Of a stretch of DNA of 10,455 bases, positions 4,522-10,455 are shown piece by piece. The notes under the pieces were generated by a model, which was not told the DNA's origin, did not search any database, and was given only the letters and a program-made list of their open reading frames with translations. Both the position numbers and the translations under genes were made by a program. How positions within the stretch are numbered: position 1 is the first letter of the stretch; each line of letters begins with the position of its first letter. This DNA comes from Paramacrobiotus metropolitanus (taxonomy: Eukaryota; Tardigrada; Eutardigrada; Parachela; Macrobiotidae), in assembly GCF_019649055.1 (NCBI RefSeq), contig NW_026570306.1:622001-632455 (forward strand). Reading direction: 5' to 3'.

Positions 4522-7500
4522 CTGCAACAAACGCGCTATAACATAATCACTTTTATTATTTCAAAAATTATATGGTGTTTATTTTAAATTTATTTTCATT
4601 TTACTGTCTAAACGCTCAATAAATTACAGGTAATTAGTGCCGGCATTGTGCCAATTATTGGCATTTTAAGAAAACACTGGTGGATGAAAAAGAACACAAT
4701 TCTGTATGGTTAGAGTGGAAATTTCGTAGTGGGACGGCATGGTAAATCACTAGATAACGAATACGGTGTTTCGGATCCGATAAATCATAAATTCAGTCAT
4801 TTGGAACCTGTATTTTTTGCTTCGTTAGGGAACCATTAGTTGTAATTATCTGCGTATTTCGAATAAAACAGCGCTACTCAGTGTTCACCAGCAGCTGAAA
4901 AATTATAACAAAAGTTAAGTAATAAAACAAGTGAAAGAAATAAAATAAAATCATCAAATAAATTACCAAATAAAACCCAATTAAATACCCACAAACTTAA
5001 TAATGAAATAAACAAATTGTTTACGTACGCACCGTGAAGGCTTGCGCTTCGGTCTGTTTGATGGGGACAATCTGCTGGCGTCCCTCGATGAAATTACTGC
5101 CCAGCAGCGCCGCAAAGACATCGGACGCGGCGGCTAATTTCTCCCGGTTGACGGGGACGATGGTGCCGTCGTCCAGCTGGCACACCGCGTCGTTATCAAC
5201 CGCCGGCATCTGTTCGTATTGGCAGCCGGTTAGCGCCGCGTCCCGGAAACTCAAGCCCATCGGATCGTCGTCCGCGTCGCTGGACAAATTGGCGAAGAAG
5301 CCGTGCACCGCCTGCCCGATGACGCGGGCGGTTTCCTCATCGGCATCTACGGAAAAAATCATCCACAAATAAAGCCAAGAAAAATTCAGATACAATGTAA
5401 ACAGAAATCCCATTACATACGGATCTTAAAACATTTCAGCAATATTTATGGTAGCTTTATTATCACAGCGCTCTGCCATCACACTACGAAATGGGCACCT
5501 TATAAACACGTGCTAACAATCACCAAAGGCACTCACCAAATAAATCGAGGATAATAAAAATCGAGGATAATAAAAATCACAAAAAAAGAGAAAGAACAAA
5601 GTCAAAAATGTTTAGAACAACGAAACCGTCCAGTAAGTACGCAAACAACAGAATGCAATCCTTCAGAGAAAAACATCATCCATGAATACATACAAAAATA
5701 CAACAAAACACCGTCAAATGCGAATTTTAAATTTAAGTGATATCGAGATACAACACAGTTTGTAAATACGATTGTGTAAGCCAATGTGCCATTACACTAC
5801 GCGATGCTCAATTTCAACAAGCGATCACAATCACCAAATGCGCTCGCAAAACCGAAAAATCACAGGAAAAAGGAAAATAAAATTATGAAATATTAAAAAC
5901 GAAAGTAAAAAACAAATATATATTCACGCTAGCAAAAATAAAAAAACGACAAGAAAACAGAAAACGAATCAAGTAAAAATACTGGACAGACCAAGAATCA
6001 GTGATTCAGTATTTGACAAAACTACTTACGCAAAAAAAAAACAGCAGGAAAATGCTTAAAAATTATTACTAATCAGTGTGACCGCGATTATCATTCAGCG
6101 CCTCCATAACACAGTAAGAAACAATGACAAGGAAATACAGTAAAATAAAACAGAAAATAAATTAAAATGTTAAAAATCACAACAGAAAGTAATAAATACT
6201 GTATAAATCACGTCATGTTAGTTCAGTGTTTAAATAAATCCGCAACAAAACGTTTTAAAAAATGTTAAAAATTCGCATAAAAAAGTTAAAAATTTAAAGA
6301 AATGATAAAAACTAATTAAAAAATTACTCAATCGTACCGTGAATCTCACTGAGCGCCTCCATCAGCTGCTCCAGCACCCCGTTCCGCTCCCACAACCGCA
6401 TCCGCTCGCCCCGCCCGCCCAGCAGCACCGCCGCACTGGCCACACACGTCATGCGCACGGGGGCGGGCGCCCGCAGACACAGATGCAATAACTCGCCAAA
6501 ACCGAAATCCCCTTCGGCGCAGTTGCGCAGACTCTTCACCAGCTCCTTCTTGGCCGCGTCCACCGCGTCACAGCGACTGCGCTCCACCAGCCGCAGCGCC
6601 AGCCCGCTCTTGACCACGTGCTCGAAGGCTAAACGATCGCGGACGATGCGCTGGATGATCGAATAAGGTTTCACCGGGTTCCCGATGGTGTCTGTCTTCT
6701 CGGGGTGGTAGTACAGCTCCATGCAGGCCAGGAGCCCGGCCAGCAGCGGTTTGGTCGCCAGGAAGCGTGTCAGTTCCGCTTGGTAGGAGATGGACTCCAG
6801 GAACCCCAGGGCGTAGCGCAGACACTTCTCGGCGTCGGTCTGGCTCATCGTCGAGGTGGTCCGGGGCTTTTTTGTCGTCGGAGGGTCCTTGGCGGCGCTA
6901 AGGGACCGTTTTAGTGACGGTTTGTCATCCTCCACGTCCATCAGCACCGGAGAGTACCGTCCGGAACCCCGGCGGGAAGCAAACGGTCCCGGAGATTCTC
7001 CAGACATCCCGGAACAGCTCGGCGAGCTGGGACTATCCACACGCACCGGCGAGTACCCTCCAGCGGGTTCCGGTGACCCTCCGGGAACCAGGAGCGCACT
7101 TCCCAGATCTCCAACGCTGTTTTCCAGGCGTCCGGGACTTTCCGGGGATGCGGACGTCCCCGGGGGGTCGTCCAGGACCGGGGAATATCGCCCCGTGGAC
7201 GGACCGGGTGTCCGCGGTCCCGGGAACCCGCCCGGGGAGCTGGGATAGGGTGAGGCGTTCCCCGTGTCCATAGGAAGACGGCCCAGGTCCCGCTGGAGTT
7301 CTTCGGAGATGGAGGGCGGGGAAACGGCCGGGCTGGGCGGGGGGAGGTGGCGGAGACGGGGCGGGGAGACCGCGAATGTAGATGTCGCCGCGGTTGAGGC
7401 CGGCGCGTCGTCCACCGGCGGGTTGGGAGATTCCGGAAGTTTGGAGACGGAAGGCGAGGATGATTGGCAGACGTCGATGGCGGCCGACATGTACTCGGCG

Positions 7501-9820
7501 ACCAACGGCAATACGCCTAAAAATTATGTGCAAGATTAGCACTGTATTTCCCATTATCAGCAATCCGGATGCAGAAGATCACTTGAATAATTCTAATATT
7601 TAATACTAATAAGGCAAAGAAAAAGAAAAAACACCGCGAATTTTCAAAAATTAACTGCAAATACAGTTACTGGTGAGACCATAAAATTCATTCGTCCTTT
7701 GATCTTACTCAATCCCACGAACTTGGAAAAAATATTTTTACAATTTAATTCAGCCCAGAACTTGTAAAACGATGACCGTTGTACAAATGTTCGGATAGGG
7801 AGAGGTCGATGGCAATACTAAACCATTGCACTACATTTCCAGCGATAAATTACGCGCGTTAACCATTAGTCCATTACTATACCTTCACTACGAAAGAATA
7901 ATCTAAAAATATATGTAACCAAATTTAAAATGGAAATTAAACAAATAAATAGTCATCAACCATCAGACACAGCCAATAGTAATCTTTATGAATGCTTAAA
8001 AATTTAAAATACTTATGCATAAGAAAATAAAAAAAGCAAATTCAACAAAAAAGGTAATGACATATTCTATGAATAACACTGAACACGGTGACAAATTGAA
8101 AGCATCCGACTCACCCAGCTGAATCAGCTGCTGCATGGTCGTGGAATCATGCCGGAACTCCGGTAAACACGCTAAAATATGCAGATGCACCGTCTGGTAC
8201 AGCACCTGTCCCAGCATCCCCACCAGCACCCTTAATCCTCCCAAATCCACCAGTTTCGCGCGATTAAACCCATCCCGACAGCACAGCGTCAACGCGAACG
8301 CCACCTTCCGCTGCAGACTATCCACCGTCGTCTGCCGCGCATCGAACCCCAACTGCTCCAGGAAACACGCCACCACGCCCTTACTCCCCATATCCAGGCG
8401 TAAACTGGAGCTCCCGGCCATCCGTGTCAACAGATCCACCGCGGACTGCTGCACCCCGGGGGCCTCGTGCCCGGCGAGGGTCACCAGCTGCGCCATGCAC
8501 CCGCGGAGGATGCGCGCCGTGTCGTCGTCCACGGGCTGGTCACCGGGCGGCAGGAGGCCGGTGATGGTCAGGAGGGCGGACTGGAGGATGGGGGGTTCGG
8601 AGGAGTCGGGGTGCAGGAGGCTGAGAAGCCGCGGGAGGGTGCCCTGGCGCAGGAGGGCGCGCCGGAAGGGCGCCGAGGCCGGGGAGAGGGCGCGCAGGAG
8701 GCGGATGGCCGGGTCCTGGAGGGAGGTGGTGTCCAAGAAGGCCGTAAGGGTCGCGGTGAGGGGGGGCGGTGGCCAGGAGGGTGACCAGTGGGGGGTTGGT
8801 GTGGAGCAGGGTGAGAAGGGTCCGCAGGGTGCGCAGGTGGAGTTCCGGGGAGTATTTGGATTGTAGCAGGAACACTGCAAATTAATTTTTTTATTTACGA
8901 CCTTTTTCCCGCTTTTTTTTCGAAACTTTTAATATCGGGATTGATTTTTAATATCAAATTTTTTTATTTTTGATGCATTTTTTTCGAACTTTTTCATTAT
9001 CGGGATTGCCGTCTTTCAATTATCATAACGGAACACTGCAGATTAAGTATTGTTATTGTTTTCATCATCATTTTTGTTTTTGATATTAATTTAAAATTTT
9101 TTAACAATTTTCAAATATTAAATAAATAACTGGCGGAATCGGTGTTAACTTAACTTGTTAGTCCAGTGCACGTGCCAAAATCGTAAATTATTTTTATAAT
9201 GGTTATTGGTATCTGGGTTGTAACAGAAAATTGCACATCACTTTTTCGCTCAAAACTTTGACAATGTCGTAGTGCAGTGGCTATACAGCGTAACGTTCAA
9301 TTTTAGTGTTAGAGCTTGGTAATGTCAACAGACAAACTGCCAAATAATTAGTTTATAAATATTTTTTTAAACATAATTTACAGCTGGTAACAGCGCTTTC
9401 CAGAACAGGATCAAACCAAACCGGATTTTGCTGTAATTTCTAAAAATATGGGGACATATTCACGGCGATGGACGTACCGAATAATTTCACGGCATTCTCG
9501 TTGTTTAAGCTGACTTTCGCCGGCTGCTCCGTGGCCAGAATCATCAGCAACGACAGCAGACTCAACACCACCGGCTCCTGGTCTGACGCATCGGACACGG
9601 TCCGCGAAGTGTTGTTACCGTCTTTGGCGGCGAAAACGATAGACTGCAACAGTCGCGTCACGGCCGCCACTCCGCCATCGGCTACCGCCCGCGGGATCTG
9701 CGCTTGATGGCGCTTCAGGTAGATGCGCAGATTGTCGACGATGGCCTGCAGACTGCTGCTGCCCGGCGCCACCGTCCGCAGACGATGCAGTAAATGCGAC
9801 AATTTATCCGGTTCATCCAT
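4141..9820 (-). CDS. ARMC5: ARMC5-like ARM-repeat/BTB protein, whole gene (five exons)
   Basis: The coding join on the minus strand is 9820-9478, 8874-8115, 7516-6338, 5346-5033 and 4521-4141. All junctions are GT...AG and in phase (1,1,1,0). Ignoring one surplus base in the homopolymer at 8760-8766, the product is 991 aa; human ARMC5 is about 935 aa. Order: N-terminal helical start (1-50) resembling ARMC5, ARM repeats (about 50-370), Pro/Ser-rich linker with an NLS (about 385-590), second helical block (about 594-760), BTB domain (about 812-915), then a BACK-like tail. ARM plus C-terminal BTB is diagnostic of ARMC5, a Cullin-3 adaptor reported to target the RNA polymerase II large subunit and SREBF proteins. 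The start ATG is preceded in frame by TGA. Orthology is inferred from architecture and remembered similarity. Confidence 0.85.
4522..5032 (-). other. ARMC5 intron 4 (511 bp)
   Basis: The donor is GTGCGT and the acceptor GTTTGTTGCAG. On the plus strand it has an A-box-like GTAGTGGGACGGCA (4726-4739) followed 30 nt later by a B-box-like GTTTCGGATCC (4768-4778), which is tRNA-like spacing. A 15-bp inverted repeat, TGCCAATTATTGGCA, lies at 4649-4663. No exon is seen. Confidence 0.6.
5033..5346 (-). CDS. ARMC5: ARMC5 exon 4 (first half of BTB domain)
   Basis: This exon encodes residues 761-865. It opens with an acidic stretch (DADEETARVIGQAVHGFF), then from about residue 812 the BTB core: VCQLDDGTIVPVNREKLAAA, followed by SDVFAALL and FIEGRQQIVPI. 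This matches the BTB pattern of a hydrophobic strand, the D-G turn, the conserved position before L-A-A-x-S, and the x-F-x-A-L-L helix. The exon ends at 5033 with donor G|GTGCGT in phase 0. An alternative donor four bases later would break the frame into exon 5. Confidence 0.87.
5474..5851 (+). repeat. Pair of diverged direct repeats in intron 3
   Basis: 5474-5540 and 5787-5851 align along their length, with 17/20 matches at the left end and 16/18 at CAATCACCAAA(G/T)GC(A/G)CTC. The offset is about 313 bp. A third, weaker relative near 6100 keeps a similar offset, which suggests an old array with a period near 315 bp. Confidence 0.55.
5545..5576 (+). repeat. 16-bp perfect tandem repeat in intron 3
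   Basis: TCGAGGATAATAAAAA occurs at 5545-5560 and 5561-5576. Confidence 0.9.
6338..7516 (-). CDS. ARMC5: ARMC5 exon 3 (linker, NLS, second helical block)
   Basis: This exon encodes residues 368-760. Residues 385-590 are rich in Pro, Ser and Gly and probably disordered. They carry three copies of G(R/G)YSPV at residues 476-481, 520-525 and 553-558, each with a nearby SP or PP-rich flank. A bipartite NLS-like pattern lies at residues 570-586 (KR, 11 residues, KKPR). Residues 594-760 are helical and Leu-rich (KCLRYALGFLESISYQAEL onward), like a C-terminal ARM block. The acceptor is TTTTTAG before 7516, and the donor at 6337 is GTACGA (weak at +6). Confidence 0.88.
7517..8114 (-). other. ARMC5 intron 2 (598 bp)
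   Basis: The donor is GTGAGT and the acceptor AATTTTTAG. The intron is AT-rich with no exon. It holds a tRNA-like segment on the minus strand: an A-box-like GTAGTGCAATGGTT (7834-7821), with a T-loop-like TCCGAAC about 35 nt downstream. Confidence 0.65.
8115..8874 (-). CDS. ARMC5: ARMC5 exon 2 (ARM repeats, contains a frameshift)
   Basis: This exon encodes residues 115-367, Leu-rich ARM repeats such as LRTLRTLLTLLHTNPPLVTL and LKVLVGML-like helices, ending MQQLIQLG. It starts after TTTGCAG and ends at donor G|GTGAGT. Reading from exon 1 enters one frame (open to about 8540), but the ARM sequence downstream of 8760 is in another. The two frames meet at a run of seven G (seven C on the coding strand). 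Removing one base joins them smoothly and makes the exon phase agree with exon 3. Confidence 0.85.
8760..8766 (-). other. Homopolymer frameshift in ARMC5 exon 2
   Basis: This is a run of seven G on the plus strand. Upstream coding sequence reads ...LVTLLATAP, and downstream sequence reads LTATLTAFLDTT only if one base is skipped. A sequencing or assembly insertion is most likely, since every other junction of the gene is intact. A true null allele or programmed slippage is less likely. Confidence 0.75.
8875..9477 (-). other. ARMC5 intron 1 (603 bp) with duplicated acceptor region
   Basis: The donor is GTACGT and the acceptor TTTGCAG. The intron contains a near copy of the exon 2 acceptor (9030-9047 versus 8869-8886), a more diverged copy of the same border at 9209-9240, two copies of a 30-bp block (8914-8943 and 8978-9008), and a tRNA A-box-like motif at 9269-9282. 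No coding exon is seen. Confidence 0.7.
9478..9820 (-). CDS. ARMC5: ARMC5 exon 1 (residues 1-114)
   Basis: This exon begins with ATG at 9820-9818. A GTG one codon earlier follows an in-frame TGA, so this ATG sets the start. Residues 7-50 (SHLLHRLRT through a segment like KRHQAQIPRAVADGGVAAV) parallel the ARMC5 N-terminus, where a helix leads to an ARM repeat ending in the family's GG turn. The exon ends at 9478 with donor G|GTACGT, phase 1. Confidence 0.85.
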
Positions 9821-9833
9821 CACTCAGTTTCAT
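9813..9833 (-). promoter_or_regulatory. uORF overlapping the ARMC5 start codon
   Basis: An ATG at 9833-9831 opens a six-codon frame (MKLSDG) whose TGA (9815-9813) lies inside ARMC5 codons 2-3, out of frame. If the mature 5' UTR includes this ATG, scanning ribosomes meet it before the ARMC5 ATG. A role in dampening translation is inference. Confidence 0.45.
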
Positions 9834-9834
9834 G

Positions 9835-10208
9835 CTGAAACGCGAAAGAAACACGAAGCTACATCAAAAGGCGAAAGACAGCACAAAGATGAACACACAA
9901 CCAGGCGCATCACCCTACAATTCTGTGTTCAGCAAAGCAACAGCCTGCATAAGTACAAAAATCACATCAATATGAGCCGTATTGGAAATTCCCTTAATCG
10001 TCACGTGATTTTTTAATAGCGTTTCTGTGACATAGTCACGTGGGTATCAAGTACCCAGAACCGAGGAAAATTACTTCTGTTGATTATTAAAATTATCCAA
10101 AACCAATTGAAATTTATTTTTATTGTACAGTGTTAAAATATCAAAATGCTTCGATGACAAACAACCTTGAAAAAGTAGAAAAATGAATGAGAAGAACGAA
10201 ACACATAC
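9835..10208 (-). other. Probable 5'-UTR intron of ARMC5
   Basis: Just 15 nt upstream of the ARMC5 ATG is a strong acceptor with a pyrimidine tract (TGTTTCTTTCGCGTTTCAG, cut before 9834). A donor, G|GTATGTG, lies at 10208. Together they define a possible 374-bp intron. Its sequence is AT-rich and contains two CACGTG boxes. Confidence 0.5.
10001..10042. promoter_or_regulatory. Paired TCACGTG E-boxes upstream of ARMC5
   Basis: TCACGTGA (10001-10008) and TCACGTGG (10036-10043) are 35 bp apart, 180-220 bp before the ARMC5 ATG. TCACGTGA fits USF, MiT/TFE (CLEAR-type) and SREBP-type bHLH-ZIP factors. If 9835-10208 is spliced out, these sites are intronic rather than proximal promoter. Confidence 0.4.
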
Positions 10209-10290
10209 CAATGACACCAACAAGTTCGTGGCGGATTTTCTCGGTTAACACGCTTCCGTTTCGCTCAACGCAGGTCTCCAGGATAAGCAT
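10209..10290 (-). CDS. Possible upstream or alternative first exon of ARMC5
   Basis: The minus strand from ATG at 10290 reads 27 codons (MLILETCVERNGSVL, then TEKIRHELVGVI) plus one base, ending at a good donor G|GTATGTG. An in-frame TAA lies three codons upstream, so this ATG is first. Two outcomes are possible. Spliced to the acceptor at 9835, the frame stops at once, making a 28-codon uORF. Spliced directly to ARMC5 exon 2 (8874), the phase fits (G plus TG gives Val) and yields an alternative N-terminus. It could also belong to another gene. The peptide is not recognised. Confidence 0.35.
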
Positions 10291-10455
10291 AAGGGTTTAA
10301 TAAATCAAAAGTCATCAATACGAAGCAGGAAAATCACGGGTGAACGAAATCCAGGTCATGAAAAATCAGTCCACGTTGTCGTAATCAAACGATTCCTTAC
10401 GTTGCCATATCGCAGCAAGTGGCGACTGGCGAGTGTGCGTGTTTAATTTCGTATA
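10291..10455. other. Right-edge flank, possible promoter of the upstream exon
   Basis: No gene is seen. One AGGTCA half-site lies near 10354. No clear TATA box or initiator can be placed with confidence. Confidence 0.3.

Larger units (their letters stand above)
5347..6337 (-). other. ARMC5 intron 3 (991 bp), repeat-rich
   Basis: The donor is GTACGA and the acceptor TTTTTTCCGTAG. The intron is very A-rich on the plus strand. It contains a 16-bp perfect tandem repeat (5545-5576), two related segments at 5474-5540 and 5787-5851 that share TGCCAT(C/T)ACACTACG and CAATCACCAAA, and a more distant third near 6090-6120. No exon is seen. Confidence 0.65.

Noticed and set aside
3959-4546. 195-codon plus-strand ORF with ATG
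   Set aside because: It runs antisense through ARMC5 exon 5 and the 3' UTR. Composition is Arg/Ser-rich with no domain, and the minus-strand BTB/BACK sequence explains the openness.
4720-4785. Intact tRNA gene in intron 4
   Set aside because: A- and B-box-like sequences have the right spacing, but the T-arm and acceptor stems do not pair. At most it is a decayed tRNA-derived element.
5545-5576. CRISPR-like or satellite array
   Set aside because: There are only two 16-bp units without spacers, in a eukaryotic intron.
6856-7563. Several 70-176 codon frames on both strands over ARMC5 exon 3
   Set aside because: They are shadows of the GC-rich Pro/Ser linker exon; the splice-consistent frame is the one with the helical block and NLS.
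8135-8866. 243-codon plus-strand ORF
   Set aside because: It is antisense to ARMC5 exon 2. It is open because of the high GC content, and Arg/Gly/Val-rich with no protein-like pattern.

Overview
This is eukaryotic nuclear DNA from an animal. Protein-coding exons are GC-rich and are separated by AT-rich introns of about 500 to 1000 bp with GT...AG ends. The recognisable genes are metazoan-type: carnitine O-palmitoyltransferase 2, and an ARM-repeat/BTB protein of the ARMC5 family. The compact layout and the tiny secreted-peptide genes suggest a small-genome invertebrate, possibly an ecdysozoan such as a tardigrade. That placement is a low-confidence inference. I see no prokaryotic operon, CRISPR array or rRNA, and no intact tRNA.

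Layout, left to right. (1) Positions 1-561, minus strand: the first coding exon of CPT2 (252-561) and the start of its first intron; the rest of the gene lies off the left edge. (2) Positions 562-2330: no convincing gene. This stretch holds a 142-bp MITE-like element with 27-bp perfect terminal inverted repeats bounded by TA (1302-1447), and a compact regulatory-looking cluster with two 12-bp palindromic E-boxes flanking a direct repeat of AGGTCA (1825-1924). (3) Positions 2331-3306: two divergent single-exon genes for 73- and 74-aa secreted precursors. Both encode the same Cys-rich, probably amidated 19-residue C-terminal peptide. Their 3' halves form a 113-bp inverted repeat with one mismatch, while their signal-peptide halves have diverged. 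(4) Positions 3307-4140: a convergent 3' region with four AGGTCA half-sites and poly(A) signals. (5) Positions 4141-9820, minus strand: a complete five-exon ARMC5-like gene. All splice phases agree and the reconstructed protein is 991 aa, provided one base in a 7-G homopolymer (8760-8766) is an error. (6) Positions 9821-10455: the ARMC5 5' region, with a strong acceptor just upstream of the start, a short uORF overlapping the start codon, paired TCACGTG boxes, and a possible upstream or alternative first exon (10209-10290).

There is no operon-like cooperation. CPT2 is a mitochondrial fatty-acid oxidation enzyme. ARMC5 is a Cullin-3 substrate adaptor. The peptide pair probably encodes an extracellular signalling or defence peptide and is the least familiar content of the window. 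Other points of interest are the E-box (CACGTG) excess, with 8 sites against about 2.6 expected, and a tRNA A-box-like motif found in all four ARMC5 introns.
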